64,000 nt of DNA from Rhizobiales bacterium Ga0077525 (lineage in GTDB: Bacteria > Pseudomonadota > Alphaproteobacteria > Rhizobiales > Xanthobacteraceae). Shown piece by piece: positions 47,931 through 57,659 of the stretch (the first letter of the stretch is position 1; every line of letters starts with the position of its first letter). The position numbers and the translations under genes are program-made. The notes under the pieces are model-generated. The model was not told the DNA's origin. It did not search any database and worked only from the letters and a program-made list of their open reading frames with translations. The stretch spans positions 1-64,000 of the forward strand of contig LNDS01000037.1 in NCBI GenBank assembly GCA_001464835.1, in the 5' to 3' direction.

Positions 47931-49151
47931 ATGTCGGCCGCCGCCGAACCGCTGCCGCATAGTTTCGACGACCGGCTGGCCCGCCGCAACGCCATGGTGC
48001 TGGCGGTGGCGCAGGCGCTGGCCGGCGGCAACAACACCGTCATCGTCTCGACTGCCTCGATTGCCGGCGCCGTGCTGGCGCCCGATCCGGGCCTGGCCAC
48101 CGCGCCGGTCACCGCCATGGTACTCGGCATGTGGCTCGGCACGCTGCCGCTCGGCTATTTGGCGCGCCGCTTCGACCGCCGCTTCGCGCTGCAATGCGGT
48201 TCGGTCTTCGGCATGATATCGGGCCTGATCTCCTGTTCGGCGGTGATGGTCGGCTCGTTCTGGCTGCTGTTGCTCGGCACCTTCTGCGGCGGGCTCTATG
48301 CCGCCGCGCACCAGTCCTATCGCTTTGCCGCCGCCGATACCGCCAGCGAAGCCTACCGGCCGAAGGTGGTGTCTTGGGTGCTGGCCGGCGGCGTTTTTGC
48401 CGCGCTGATCGGGCCGCAACTCGTCATCCACACCAAGGACCTGCTGCCGCCCTATCTGTTCGCGGCGAGCTATCTCGGCCAGTCGGTCTGCGCCTTGATC
48501 GCGGCCATCGTGCTGACCTTCGTCAAGGTGCCGCCGACCGCGCCGAAGCGCGCCGACACCTCGCGTCCGCTTGGCGAAATCGCGCGCACGCCGCGCTTCG
48601 TCGTCGCGGTCGCCTGCGGTGTCGCCAGCTACGCCATGATGAACATGGTAATGACGTCTGCTCCGCTAGCGATGGTCGGCTGCGGCCATTCCGTCACCGA
48701 CGCCGCGCTCGGCATTCAGTGGCATGTGCTGGCGATGTACGCGCCGAGCTTCGTCACCGGCTCGCTGATCGCGCGCTTCGGCGTCGAGCGCATCACGTTC
48801 ATCGGCCTTGTCCTGATCGCGCTGGCCGCCGCGGTCGGGGTCGCCGGCATCACCGTGGCGCATTTCTGGACCGGGCTGATCCTGCTTGGCCTCGGCTGGA
48901 ACCTCGCTTTCATCGGCGCGACCACCATGATCACGCAGTGCCACCGGCCGGAAGAGCGCAACAAGGTGCAGTCGTTCAACGACTTCCTCATTTTCGGCTC
49001 GATGGCCATATCGTCATTCTCGTCCGGGCAGATGCTCGCTTACATGAGCTGGCCGGCGATCAACGAAGTGGTGTTCCCGACGGTCGCCATTGCCGGCGGG
49101 TTGCTGGTCTGGCTGGTGATGCGCCGCCGCGCCGAGGCGAGGGCGGTCTAG
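47931..49151 (+). CDS. Major facilitator superfamily transporter
   Basis: A 406-residue inner-membrane protein with about 12 hydrophobic segments. Between segments 2 and 3 is the MFS motif GYLARRFDRRFAL. The pattern of a long cytoplasmic loop at about 190 (PPTAPKRADTSRPLGEIART) divides the two halves. Substrate unknown. ATG 47931 has GGGGAAA upstream; a TTG seven codons earlier is less likely. The stop overlaps that of the converging DUF6894-like gene by four bases. Confidence 0.88.
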   Translation: MSAAAEPLPHSFDDRLARRNAMVLAVAQALAGGNNTVIVSTASIAGAVLAPDPGLATAPVTAMVLGMWLGTLPLGYLARRFDRRFALQCGSVFGMISGLISCSAVMVGSFWLLLLGTFCGGLYAAAHQSYRFAAADTASEAYRPKVVSWVLAGGVFAALIGPQLVIHTKDLLPPYLFAASYLGQSVCALIAAIVLTFVKVPPTAPKRADTSRPLGEIARTPRFVVAVACGVASYAMMNMVMTSAPLAMVGCGHSVTDAALGIQWHVLAMYAPSFVTGSLIARFGVERITFIGLVLIALAAAVGVAGITVAHFWTGLILLGLGWNLAFIGATTMITQCHRPEERNKVQSFNDFLIFGSMAISSFSSGQMLAYMSWPAINEVVFPTVAIAGGLLVWLVMRRRAEARAV

Positions 49152-49378
49152 CTGTAGCCTTTGCGCCGTTCGGCGAGTTGCAGGGAAACGCTGTCGACCT
49201 GCCTCCGGCCATCGGTGATTTCCAGGCTGACCGGCCCGAACGCCGGGTCCGGCTCCTGCATGATGTCGATAATGACCTCGCGGCCGAAGGCGATGGCCTC
49301 GCTGTCGCAAGGAATTTCGATGAAGCCGAGATGCTCCGGACCGGAGTCACGGTGCAGGGCGTAGCCGTAACGGGGCAT
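49148..49378 (-). CDS. DUF6894-like small protein (second copy)
   Basis: A 76-residue protein starting MPRYGYALHRDSGPEHLGF, with later VIIDIMQEPDPAFGPVSLEI. The pattern MPRYxF/Y plus a short acidic turn and a C-terminal strand resembles DUF6894 proteins and the gene at 6075-6329, though similarity between the two is weak by eye. ATG 49378 follows AGGA at seven bases. It converges on the MFS gene. Function unknown. Confidence 0.7.
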   Translation of the reverse strand: MPRYGYALHRDSGPEHLGFIEIPCDSEAIAFGREVIIDIMQEPDPAFGPVSLEITDGRRQVDSVSLQLAERRKGYS

Positions 49379-50141
49379 GACGAATCCTATGTGCGCTAGC
49401 GAACATAGCTTTCAGAATCCGGGGCCGGAGGTAGTTTTCGTCGTTTATTTTACAATGGCACCGTTTTTTCCGGCGGCCTTCGGAACCGCGCCCCTATATC
49501 GGGCTGTTATCCTATGTTTATATGCTCTGGTCCGGTCCGCCGAGGGCGCTCTTATGAGGCGTCGTGGAAGTGGATCGGACGCGGTGCCTGTACGCACCCT
49601 TGGCTCCCGGGCGGCGCCGGACTCCGCCAAAGCAGTCTGGCTTGCGCAGACTGCGTAAGCTTGCCTGCGTGGCAATATGACCTCCGCGAGGAGTTCGCTG
49701 ATGGTGCGAAGCAGCCTTAGCCGGCTAGCCGCCAGAAGCGCGGCCCGGATGCCATAAGACACCGCAATAAGCGCCACGGACGCAGCGTCCTTCGCCAAAG
49801 GACGCGCACGCCGTCCAGGGCGCGGTAAAATTTGCCGAGGGCGCGGAATCGGAAGGCCGGCGTCCCCGCGCCGTTAAAACAGGCGCGATGGCGCGCGCCT
49901 GCTCCTTTAGGCCAACCCGCCGCGGCCTTTATTCACCGGCAAATTCAGCCTGACCGCGCCTTTCGCCACAAACCGTTGGGAAGGCGTCAAATGCGCGTTG
50001 CTTTGCTGCCACTTTTTTGGCTATATCCGCGCGCTTTCAAGTCGAGGTGAAGCGCCCCCCTTGTGCGGCCATCCTCGACGCTCCCGTGCCGGCGGGGGCT
50101 TTAAATTCCCGCCCGCTTCATTCTCACTCGAGGTTGGATTC
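49379..50141. other. Long intergenic region without a convincing gene, hairpin-rich
   Basis: About 760 bases between the DUF6894-like gene and hppA. Open frames present have no family features or good ribosome sites. The region contains perfect hairpins: an 8-bp stem at 49632-49639/49647-49654, and a 7-bp stem at 49881-49887/49894-49900. It should include the hppA promoter. I considered tmRNA, 6S, 4.5S and RNase P RNA and could not match any of them. Confidence 0.55.
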
Positions 50142-52274
50142 ATGACTTCTCTTTGGGTCATCATCGGCTGCGGCCTGCTTTCCATCGTTTACGGAATCTG
50201 GGCCATTAAGTCGGTCATGTCGGCGGATGCCGGCAATGCCAGAATGCAGGAAATCGCGGCCGCGATCGCCGAAGGCGCGCAGGCCTATCTCAAGCGCCAG
50301 TACATCACCATCGGCATGGTCGGCGTGGTCGTGCTCGTGATCCTCTGGTGGTTGCTGGGCAGCCTGACGGCGCTCGGCTTCCTGATCGGCGCGGTGCTCT
50401 CCGGCGTCGCCGGCTTCATCGGCATGAACGTCTCGGTGCGCGCCAACGTCCGCACCGCCCAGGCGGCGACCAAGTCGCTTGCCGCGGGTCTCGACATCTC
50501 GTTCAAGGCCGGCGCGGTCACCGGCATGCTGGTGGCGGGCCTCGCGCTGCTCGGCGTCGCCATCTACTACGCGGTTCTCACCGGGCCGATGAAGTACGCC
50601 TCCGACAGCCGCGTTGTCATCGACGCGCTGGTCGCGCTGTCCTTCGGCGCTTCGCTGATCTCGATCTTTGCCCGTCTCGGCGGCGGCATCTTCACCAAGG
50701 GCGCTGACGTCGGCGCCGACCTCGTCGGCAAGGTCGAAGCCGGTATCCCGGAAGATGACCCGCGCAACCCGGCGACCATTGCCGACAACGTCGGTGACAA
50801 TGTCGGCGACTGCGCCGGCATGGCGGCCGATCTGTTCGAAACCTACGCGGTGACCGTCGTCGCCACTATGGTTCTCGCGGCGATCTTCTTCGTCGGCCAG
50901 CCGATCCTCGGCTCGGCGATGCTCTATCCGCTCGCCATTTGCGGCGCCTGCATCGTGACCTCGATCGTCGGTACCTTCTTCGTCAAGCTCGGCGCCAACG
51001 GTTCGATCATGGGCGCGCTCTACAAGGGCCTGATCGTCGGCGGCGTGCTGTCGGTCGGTGGCCTTGCGGTTGCGACCCACTACACCATCGGCTGGGGCCA
51101 GATCGGGACCGTCGCCGGCATGGCGATCACTGGCAAGAACCTGTTCATCTGCGGCGTTCTTGGCCTCGTCATCACCGGCCTGATCGTCTGGATCACCGAG
51201 TACTACACCGGCACGGGCAAGCGTCCTGTTGTGTCGATTGCTCAGGCGTCGGTCACCGGTCACGGCACCAACGTCATCCAGGGCCTGGCCGTCTCGCTTG
51301 AGTCGACCGCCATGCCCGCGATCGTCATCGTTGCCGGCATCATCGTCACCTATCAGCTCGCCGGCCTGTTCGGCACGGCGATCGCGGTGACCACCATGCT
51401 CGGCATCGCCGGCATGATCGTCGCGCTCGATGCCTTCGGTCCGGTCACCGACAATGCCGGCGGCATTGCCGAAATGGCCGGCCTGCCGAAGGAAGTGCGT
51501 CACAACACCGACGCGCTCGACGCCGTCGGCAACACCACCAAGGCCGTCACCAAGGGCTACGCCATCGGTTCGGCGGGCTTGGGCGCGCTGGTGCTGTTTG
51601 CCGCCTATACCAACGACATCGCGGCCTTCACCAAGTCGGGCGCGGAGTACTTCAAGGATGTCGGCGTGGTCTCGTTCGACCTGTCGAACCCCTATGTCGT
51701 TGCGGGCCTCATCTTCGGCGGCCTGATCCCGTATCTGTTCGGCGGCATCGCCATGACCGCGGTCGGCCGCGCGGCCGGCTCGGTGGTCGAGGAAGTGCGC
51801 CGTCAGTTCCGCGAGAACCCCGGCATCATGAAGGGCACGTCGCGCCCGGACTACGCGCGCGCAGTCGATCTGCTGACCCGCGCGGCGATCAAGGAAATGA
51901 TCATCCCGTCGCTGTTGCCGGTGCTGGCGCCGATCGTCGTCTACTTCGGCGTTCTGTGGATCTCCGGCTCGAAGGCCAACGCCTTCGCGGCGCTCGGCGC
52001 GTCGCTCCTCGGCGTGATCGTCAACGGCCTGTTCGTCGCCATCTCGATGACCTCGGGCGGCGGCGCCTGGGACAACGCCAAGAAGTCGTTCGAAGACGGC
52101 TTCACCGATAAGGACGGCGTCGTGCACCAGAAGGGCGGCGAGGCCCACAAGGCGTCGGTGACCGGCGACACTGTCGGCGATCCCTACAAGGACACCGCGG
52201 GCCCGGCCGTCAACCCGGCGATCAAGATCACCAACATCGTTGCTTTGCTGCTGTTGGCGATTTTGGCGCATTAA
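50142..52274 (+). CDS. hppA: Proton-translocating membrane pyrophosphatase, K+-independent
   Basis: Hydrolyses pyrophosphate and pumps protons across the membrane. The 710-residue protein has about 16 membrane segments, the catalytic loop [20 protein letters not shown] (about 188-207) and [18 protein letters not shown] (215-232). [10 protein letters not shown] (463-472) has Lys467 and Thr470 at the positions that are Ala and Gly in K+-dependent enzymes, so it should not need potassium. ATG 50142 follows GAGG; an open extension to 49998 is rejected. A bidirectional terminator follows. Confidence 0.96.
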   Translation: MTSLWVIIGCGLLSIVYGIWAIKSVMSADAGNARMQEIAAAIAEGAQAYLKRQYITIGMVGVVVLVILWWLLGSLTALGFLIGAVLSGVAGFIGMNVSVRANVRTAQAATKSLAAGLDISFKAGAVTGMLVAGLALLGVAIYYAVLTGPMKYASDSRVVIDALVALSFGASLISIFARLGGGIFTKGADVGADLVGKVEAGIPEDDPRNPATIADNVGDNVGDCAGMAADLFETYAVTVVATMVLAAIFFVGQPILGSAMLYPLAICGACIVTSIVGTFFVKLGANGSIMGALYKGLIVGGVLSVGGLAVATHYTIGWGQIGTVAGMAITGKNLFICGVLGLVITGLIVWITEYYTGTGKRPVVSIAQASVTGHGTNVIQGLAVSLESTAMPAIVIVAGIIVTYQLAGLFGTAIAVTTMLGIAGMIVALDAFGPVTDNAGGIAEMAGLPKEVRHNTDALDAVGNTTKAVTKGYAIGSAGLGALVLFAAYTNDIAAFTKSGAEYFKDVGVVSFDLSNPYVVAGLIFGGLIPYLFGGIAMTAVGRAAGSVVEEVRRQFRENPGIMKGTSRPDYARAVDLLTRAAIKEMIIPSLLPVLAPIVVYFGVLWISGSKANAFAALGASLLGVIVNGLFVAISMTSGGGAWDNAKKSFEDGFTDKDGVVHQKGGEAHKASVTGDTVGDPYKDTAGPAVNPAIKITNIVALLLLAILAH

Positions 52275-52296
52275 TCGCGCCGCTTACGACAAACGA

Positions 52297-52326
52297 AAAG
52301 GGCCCGCGCGTTGCGGGCCCTTTTTT
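52297..52326. terminator. Bidirectional Rho-independent terminator between hppA and bamE
   Basis: A GGGCCCGC/GCGGGCCC stem (52300-52307 with 52313-52320) with a five-base loop, followed by TTTTTT in the plus direction and by TTTTCGTTT in the minus direction. It separates the converging hppA and bamE genes. Confidence 0.92.
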
Positions 52327-52348
52327 ATGGAGCGATTATGCTGTGCTT

Positions 52349-52846
52349 CTAGAACATCTTGAAGTTGCGGAAGATCCCGCGCAGATAGTTCAGCCGCTCG
52401 CCGCCGGTTTCGGTCGTCTGCGATACGAAGTCGAAAATCTTGCCGTCCTTGATGCCGTAATTGGCCAGCCGCGTAACCGTGCGATTCTTGTCGAAGTAGA
52501 CGGCGATGACGCGCTGATCGACGGTCTCGTGCGGCATGAAGGCGGCGCTGCGCTCGGCCTTCTGCGAAATGTAATAGAATGCATCGCCATCGACTGTCGC
52601 GACGGTAGACGGCGTGCCGAGCACGATCAGGACCTGCTCTTGCGTGGCGCCGATCGGTATCTGTTCCAGCGCGCCGTCGGGCAGCACGTAACCGCGCTGC
52701 AGCGTTTCCTGGAAACTGCCGCAGCCGGCGAGAACCAAAGGTCCGGCCAGCACGCAGGCAAGCGCCAGCGCCGGCGTCAGGCGGGCGATGCGGCTGCGTG
52801 CAAAACGGCTACCTGGTTGTGCGATTGTAATTGTCTTCGAAGCCAT
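52349..52846 (-). CDS. bamE: Outer membrane protein assembly factor BamE
   Basis: Lipoprotein of the BAM complex that inserts beta-barrel proteins in the outer membrane. The 165-residue precursor has a lipobox PLVLAGC with the lipidated Cys at 42. The SmpA/OmlA domain runs about 50-135 with YVLPDGALEQIPIGATQEQV and VLGTPSTVATVDGDAFYYIS, then VIAVYFDKNRTV. The N-terminal region before the signal core is long and basic. Divergent from the ubiquinol-cytochrome c chaperone gene. Confidence 0.93.
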   Translation of the reverse strand: MASKTITIAQPGSRFARSRIARLTPALALACVLAGPLVLAGCGSFQETLQRGYVLPDGALEQIPIGATQEQVLIVLGTPSTVATVDGDAFYYISQKAERSAAFMPHETVDQRVIAVYFDKNRTVTRLANYGIKDGKIFDFVSQTTETGGERLNYLRGIFRNFKMF

Positions 52847-52988
52847 CGGTATCTTGATCCTCGTTCGGTCCGGAACCTTTAGATTTGGGACCTTTTAAAC
52901 GCGTCGATTTGGTTCTTGCATCCGCGCCGGTGTGGACTAAACCGGCGGCAAGCGACAATCGGCGCAAAAAGCAATCTGAAGCAATCCT

Positions 52989-53555
52989 ATGATATTTTCA
53001 CTGTTCCGGCGCGCGCCTGAGCGCGACACCATTTCGATCCTGTATGGCATGATCGTGGCGCAGGCGCGATTGCCGGTGTTTTACCGTGATTATGCGGTCG
53101 CCGACACGGTTAACGGCCGTTTCGACCTGATCGTGCTGCATCTGGCTTTGGTGATGGACCGTTTGATCCCGGATCCGGCAACCAAAGACCTGGGGCAGGG
53201 CATTTTCGACGCCTTTTGCCGGGATATGGACGATAATCTGCGGGAAATGGGTATCGGGGACCTCAAGGTCCCTAAGGAAATGCGGCGCATGGGCGAGGCC
53301 TTTTATGGCCGCTCGCAGGCCTATCTGAATGCGATCCCGGCGGCCTTACAGCCGGGCGACGGCAGCCGGGCGCTCATTGAGGCCCTTAGCCGGAATATCT
53401 ATGGCGGCGCGCCCTCGGCGCATGCTGCGGCGCCCCGGCTTGCGGCCTATATGCTGGAAGCGGTACGGGAGTTGAAGGCGCAGGACACCAGCGCGCTCGC
53501 CGCCGGGACATTGCGTTTCCCGGACCCGGCCACGATCCCGCCGGCCGTTGTATAG
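52989..53555 (+). CDS. Ubiquinol-cytochrome c chaperone
   Basis: A 188-residue helical protein of the CBP3/UQCC1 family, which in mitochondria assists cytochrome b during assembly of the bc1 complex. The pattern LYGMIVAQARLPVFYRDYAVADTV (near 19-42) and FDAFCRDMDDNLREMGIGDL (near 73-92) is characteristic. The substrate in bacteria is assumed by family. It is followed 25 bases later by the YceD gene, the usual order in rhizobia. Confidence 0.9.
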   Translation: MIFSLFRRAPERDTISILYGMIVAQARLPVFYRDYAVADTVNGRFDLIVLHLALVMDRLIPDPATKDLGQGIFDAFCRDMDDNLREMGIGDLKVPKEMRRMGEAFYGRSQAYLNAIPAALQPGDGSRALIEALSRNIYGGAPSAHAAAPRLAAYMLEAVRELKAQDTSALAAGTLRFPDPATIPPAVV

Positions 53556-53579
53556 CGGCCTATAACAGAGCTGAAGACG

Positions 53580-54194
53580 ATGACCCGAAAAGACGGCCGC
53601 TCCGGCGGTCCGGCCAAATCCGCGACCAAGTCCGCGACGAAGTCCGCCAGCGCAAAATTCGCGCCGCGCCGCGCCGCCGGCGCGCCGGCCTGGAGCGTTC
53701 CGCTGAAAGTGGATGCGATTCCGGACACTGGGCTGAGCCGCACCATCGAAGCCAGTCCCGAGATTTGCGCCGCTGTTGCCGAATTGGCCGAAGTCCGTGC
53801 CATATTTGGCCTTAAGGCCACTTTCGATCTCAGCCGCGCCGGCGAAGTCGTTCACGTCACCGGCCGGGTCACCGCCGATGTCGGGCAGAACTGTGTGGTC
53901 ACGCTCGACCCGCTTGAGTTCACGATCGACGAGCCCATCGACGTGCTGTTTGCCCCGGTCCCGGAGGAGGGCACCGAGGCGCACGACGCGCACCGACGCA
54001 AGACCGACGAGGAACTGCCCGAGGCGCTCATTGACGGTGCTATCGACCTTGGCGCCATTGCCTGCGAATTCCTGATCCTCGGCGTCGAGCCATATCCGCG
54101 CAAACCCGGTGCCGAGTTTGCGCCACCGGAGGTTGAACCGGACGGTCCGCACCCTTTCGCGGCGCTGGCCGCCTTGAAGAAGACCGAGCCGTGA
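53580..54194 (+). CDS. YceD/DUF177 family protein
   Basis: A 204-residue protein with a basic, Ala/Ser/Lys-rich N-terminal stretch (about 1-40), then the DUF177 core with the conserved FDLSRAGEVVHVTGRVTADV and the Cys in QNCVVTLDPLE (near 102). The plant homologue is linked to 23S rRNA processing; the bacterial function is not well known. It precedes plsX, as in most bacteria, but the usual intervening rpmF (L32) is absent. Confidence 0.9.
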   Translation: MTRKDGRSGGPAKSATKSATKSASAKFAPRRAAGAPAWSVPLKVDAIPDTGLSRTIEASPEICAAVAELAEVRAIFGLKATFDLSRAGEVVHVTGRVTADVGQNCVVTLDPLEFTIDEPIDVLFAPVPEEGTEAHDAHRRKTDEELPEALIDGAIDLGAIACEFLILGVEPYPRKPGAEFAPPEVEPDGPHPFAALAALKKTEP

Positions 54195-54347
54195 CCGCCG
54201 GTTCAGGTTCCACTGGCGGCCCGGACCGACTTGTCAGGACCGGCCCACAAGGTATGTTCGCCCCCATGCGTCGAATCCGGATGACCTTTGTGCCGGCGCT
54301 TACGCCAACGCCGCTTCAATTGGACTCGACCAGAGTACGCCCGCGCC

Positions 54348-55424
54348 ATGCCAGATAATGTTCGCATTGCAATAGACGCGATGGGCGGCGACCATGGCCC
54401 GGCAGTCGTGCTGCCAGGTGCCGAGCTGGCGCTGATCCGCCACCCCGGCATCCAATTCCAGTTGTTCGGAGACCGCGCCACGGTCGAGCCCTTGCTCGAC
54501 AATTTGCCCCGCCTCAAGGCGAACGCGACCTTCACCCATACCGACGTCTCGATCCGCATGGACGACAAGCCGAGCCAGGCCCTGCGCTATGGGCGGCACA
54601 AATCGTCGATGTGGCTGGCGATCGACGCGGTCAAGAAGGGCGCGGCCGACGTCGCCGTTTCGGCCGGCAATACCGGCGCGCTGATGGCAATGTCGCGTTT
54701 CCATCTCAAGATGATCGAGGGCATCGACCGCCCCGCCATCGCCGGCCTGTGGCCGACGCTGAAGGGCGAGTCCGTGGTGCTCGATGTCGGCGCCTCGATC
54801 GGCGCCGACGAGTTCCACCTGGTCAAGCTCGCCATCATGGGCGGCGCAATGGCGCGCATCATGTTCGATATCGACCGCCCCACCGTCGGCCTGCTGAATA
54901 TCGGCGTCGAGGAGGTCAAAGGCCTTGAGCAGGTGCGCGAAGCCGGGCGCATTCTGCGCGAGGGCAATTTCCGCGAGTTCGACTATCAGGGCTTCGTCGA
55001 AGGCGACGATATCGGCAAGGGTACGGTTGACGTCGTCGTCACCGAAGGCTTCGCCGGCAATATCGCGCTCAAGACCGCGGAGGGCACCGCCCGCCAGTTC
55101 GCGCAGTATCTGCGCGCGGCGATGAACCGGACTTGGATGGCACGCCTCGGCTATCTGCTATCGCGCCAGGCCTTCCAGACATTGCGTGAAAAAATGGACC
55201 CGCGTAAGTCGAATGGCGGCGTCTTTCTCGGCCTCAACGGCGTTGTCATCAAGAGTCATGGCGGCGCCGACTCCGAAGGCTTCGCCGCCGCCATCGATAT
55301 GGGATACGATATGATCAGGTATGAACTGCTCGGCAAGATAGGCCAGTCGATGGCGCGCGATCTTAAAGCCCGCGCCAGCGCCCAGGTGGTCGAAGAAACC
55401 GTGGCGAGCGGAGCGGCCTCGTGA
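54348..55424 (+). CDS. plsX: Phosphate acyltransferase PlsX
   Basis: Converts acyl-ACP to acyl-phosphate for phospholipid synthesis by PlsY. The 358-residue protein begins [18 protein letters not shown] and has [12 protein letters not shown] near 105, [17 protein letters not shown] near 135 and [15 protein letters not shown] near 233. ATG 54348 was chosen because homologues start there; 20 more codons are open upstream. The stop overlaps the fabH start by four bases. Confidence 0.96.
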   Translation: MPDNVRIAIDAMGGDHGPAVVLPGAELALIRHPGIQFQLFGDRATVEPLLDNLPRLKANATFTHTDVSIRMDDKPSQALRYGRHKSSMWLAIDAVKKGAADVAVSAGNTGALMAMSRFHLKMIEGIDRPAIAGLWPTLKGESVVLDVGASIGADEFHLVKLAIMGGAMARIMFDIDRPTVGLLNIGVEEVKGLEQVREAGRILREGNFREFDYQGFVEGDDIGKGTVDVVVTEGFAGNIALKTAEGTARQFAQYLRAAMNRTWMARLGYLLSRQAFQTLREKMDPRKSNGGVFLGLNGVVIKSHGGADSEGFAAAIDMGYDMIRYELLGKIGQSMARDLKARASAQVVEETVASGAAS

Positions 55425-56398
55425 GCGTCCTGCGTTCGGTGATCCTCGGCTGCGGCAGCTATCTTCCCGCGCGAATTCTCTCCAATGACGAACTGGCCCG
55501 TTCGGTGGAAACCACCGACGAATGGATTGTGCAGCGCACCGGCATCCGCGAGCGCCACATCGCCGCGCCCGGCGAGATGACCTCGGACCTCGCCATTCAC
55601 GCCGCCCGCGCCGCATTGGCGCATGCTCATGTCGATGCCGACAGCATCGACCTGATCGTGCTTGGTACATCGACGCCGGACCAGACCTTCCCGGCCACCG
55701 CCGTCACCGTCCAGCACGCGCTCGGCATCACCAAGGGCGCGGCCTTCGATTTGCAGGCGGTCTGCTCCGGCTTTGTCTATGCGTTGTCGATCGCCGACAG
55801 CATGTTGCGCTGCGGCAGCCACAAGCGCGCGCTGGTCATCGGCGCCGAAACCTTCTCGCGCATCCTCGACTGGAACGACCGCACCACCTGCGTCCTGTTC
55901 GGCGACGGCGCCGGCGCTGTCGTGCTGGAAGCACAGCAACAGCCCGGCGCGACCAGCGACCGCGGCATCCTGACGACGCATCTGCGTTCGGACGGCCGCC
56001 ACAAGTCCAAGCTCTATGTCGATGGCGGCCCGTCCTCGACCCAGACCGTCGGTCATCTGCGCATGGAAGGCAAAGAGGTGTTCAAGCATGCCGTCGCCAT
56101 GATCACCGACGTGATCGAGGACGCCTTCGAGGCGACCGGCACCACTGCCGCCGACATCGACTGGTTCGTGCCGCACCAGGCCAACAAGCGCATTATCGAC
56201 GGATCGGCCCATAAACTCGGAATTTCGCCGGAAAAAGTGGTGATTACGGTCGATCGCCACGGCAATACGTCGGCTGCTTCGATCCCGCTGGCGCTGGCCG
56301 ATGCGGTCGCCGACCGGCGCATCAAACGCGGCAATTTAATCTTATTGGAAGCGATGGGCGGGGGCTTCACTTGGGGCTCGGCCATGCTCCGGTGGTAG
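55421..56398 (+). CDS. fabH: Beta-ketoacyl-ACP synthase III
   Basis: Starts fatty-acid synthesis by condensing acetyl-CoA with malonyl-ACP. The 325-residue thiolase-fold protein has the catalytic triad Cys115 ([10 protein letters not shown]), His252 (VPHQANKR) and Asn282 (RHGNTSAAS). The GTG start lies in a GTGA overlap with plsX. The end reads [13 protein letters not shown], the standard C-terminus. ihfA follows after about 115 bases. Confidence 0.97.
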   Translation: MSVLRSVILGCGSYLPARILSNDELARSVETTDEWIVQRTGIRERHIAAPGEMTSDLAIHAARAALAHAHVDADSIDLIVLGTSTPDQTFPATAVTVQHALGITKGAAFDLQAVCSGFVYALSIADSMLRCGSHKRALVIGAETFSRILDWNDRTTCVLFGDGAGAVVLEAQQQPGATSDRGILTTHLRSDGRHKSKLYVDGGPSSTQTVGHLRMEGKEVFKHAVAMITDVIEDAFEATGTTAADIDWFVPHQANKRIIDGSAHKLGISPEKVVITVDRHGNTSAASIPLALADAVADRRIKRGNLILLEAMGGGFTWGSAMLRW

Positions 56399-56514
56399 TT
56401 TTTTAAGCGTAACGCAGCGGCCTTAAGTCTTAAAACGACCGTTGACCGGTTGGGCCGAAGCTAATATCGTCAATAATTCCAGCGAGATATGTTCGCCGGG
56501 GGTTGGGCTGGGCG

Positions 56515-56835
56515 ATGACTGGTAAGACGGTAACGAGAGCGGATTTGTGTGAGGCGGTCTACCAGAAGGTGGGGCTGTCGCGCACCGAGTCTGCGTCGCT
56601 TGTCGAGTTGGTCCTGAAAGAGATCACCGACTGTCTGGAGCGTGGCGAGACGGTAAAACTGTCCTCCTTCGGCTCTTTTGTCGTTCGCAAAAAGGGCCAG
56701 CGCATCGGCCGCAATCCGAAAACCGGCAAGGAAGTTCCAATCTCGCCGCGGCGCGTGATGGTGTTCAAACCATCGGCCATTCTCAAGCAGCGCATCAACG
56801 GCCACGATGTTGCCGACGAAGCCGAGCACGCTTAG
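56515..56835 (+). CDS. ihfA: Integration host factor alpha subunit
   Basis: DNA-bending nucleoid protein that pairs with IhfB. The 106-residue protein has the HU/IHF fold: [20 protein letters not shown] at the start, then [20 protein letters not shown], and the beta-arm [20 protein letters not shown] with the intercalating Pro. A short C-terminal tail [12 protein letters not shown] follows. The stop codon touches the first base of a GAGCATGAT palindromic repeat. The ihfA-merR order is typical. Confidence 0.95.
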   Translation: MTGKTVTRADLCEAVYQKVGLSRTESASLVELVLKEITDCLERGETVKLSSFGSFVVRKKGQRIGRNPKTGKEVPISPRRVMVFKPSAILKQRINGHDVADEAEHA

Positions 56836-56888
56836 AGCATGATGCCGAAATGCGGGAACCGGTTTTCGGACAAGATCATGCTCAAAAC
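56835..56888. repeat. GAGCATGAT-type palindromic repeat
   Basis: About 54 bases directly after ihfA. The outer arms GAGCATGAT and ATCATGCTC are perfect inverted copies, and the inner arms CCGAAA and TTTCGG also pair. This is a familiar dispersed unit of Bradyrhizobium-type genomes. Its first base is also the last base of the ihfA stop codon. Confidence 0.88.
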
Positions 56889-56943
56889 GAATTGCTCGCT
56901 GCAAATTTTGTAAAAGCGTTCATTCGCAATTCGAGGAGCCGCT

Positions 56944-57618
56944 TTGGACAACAAGGCGCCGGACGCATTTCGTACTATCAGTGAAGTGGCAGACGAACTC
57001 GATCTGCCGCAACACGTGTTGCGCTTTTGGGAAAGCCGCTTCCGCGACATCAAGCCGATGAAGCGCGGTGGCGGCCGGCGCTATTACCGTCCCGAAGACA
57101 TCGAACTGCTGCGCGGCATCAAGCATCTGTTGTACGGCGAGGGCTACACCATTCGGGGCGTGCAGCGCATTTTGCGCGAGCAGAGCGTGTCGTTCGTGCA
57201 AGCGGTATGGCGCGACGGCGCACCGCAACCGCCGCATATCGCCAATGACGAAGAGGAATTCGCCGACGATGGCGTCGAGGCCGAGGCCGAACCAGTGGAA
57301 GAGTCGCGCGGCTTGCGTGAACGTTTTTCTTCGCTGATCGGCCGCGATCTCGGCGAGCGTGACGACATGCCGGGCGACCGCCGGGATCCGCCCCTGCAGA
57401 GCGCGCCGATGCCGCGTATCGAATCGGTGGATAGGCCAGTCTACGACATCGGTTCGCCGCATCAGGCGCAGCCGAATTTCTCGCAGCCTTCAACGCAAGC
57501 CGCGCCGGCGCCGAAAGCCGGGCTGGCGCGGGAGCAGGCCAGCAAGCTGCACGCGGCGCTGCACGAACTGATGGAATGCCGCAAGCTCATCGACAGCGCG
57601 ATGGCGCGTGGGGAGTAG
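56944..57618 (+). CDS. MerR-family transcriptional regulator
   Basis: A 224-residue protein with an N-terminal MerR-type winged helix (about 8-75): [21 protein letters not shown], then [25 protein letters not shown] and VQRILRE. No metal-binding Cys pattern is visible. The middle is acidic ([20 protein letters not shown]) and the rest Pro/Gln-rich and probably disordered, ending in a helix. The TTG start follows GAGGAG at five bases. It is the standard neighbour of ihfA; the targets are unknown. Confidence 0.88.
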   Translation: MDNKAPDAFRTISEVADELDLPQHVLRFWESRFRDIKPMKRGGGRRYYRPEDIELLRGIKHLLYGEGYTIRGVQRILREQSVSFVQAVWRDGAPQPPHIANDEEEFADDGVEAEAEPVEESRGLRERFSSLIGRDLGERDDMPGDRRDPPLQSAPMPRIESVDRPVYDIGSPHQAQPNFSQPSTQAAPAPKAGLAREQASKLHAALHELMECRKLIDSAMARGE

Positions 57619-57659
57619 CTTTGCCGCATTCGCTTCGGCATTTTTAGGATTCAATCTTC

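Noticed and set aside
49445..49798. 117-codon minus-strand open frame in the hppA upstream region
   Set aside because: No ribosome site, no family pattern, and the composition looks like intergenic sequence.
49998..50141. Longer start for hppA
   Set aside because: The extra residues lack similarity to the family; MTSLW at 50142 has a ribosome site and the normal N-terminus.
50124..52271. 715-codon open frame antisense to hppA
   Set aside because: Asp/Arg/His-rich composition typical of a reversed high-GC gene; hppA motifs on the plus strand are intact.
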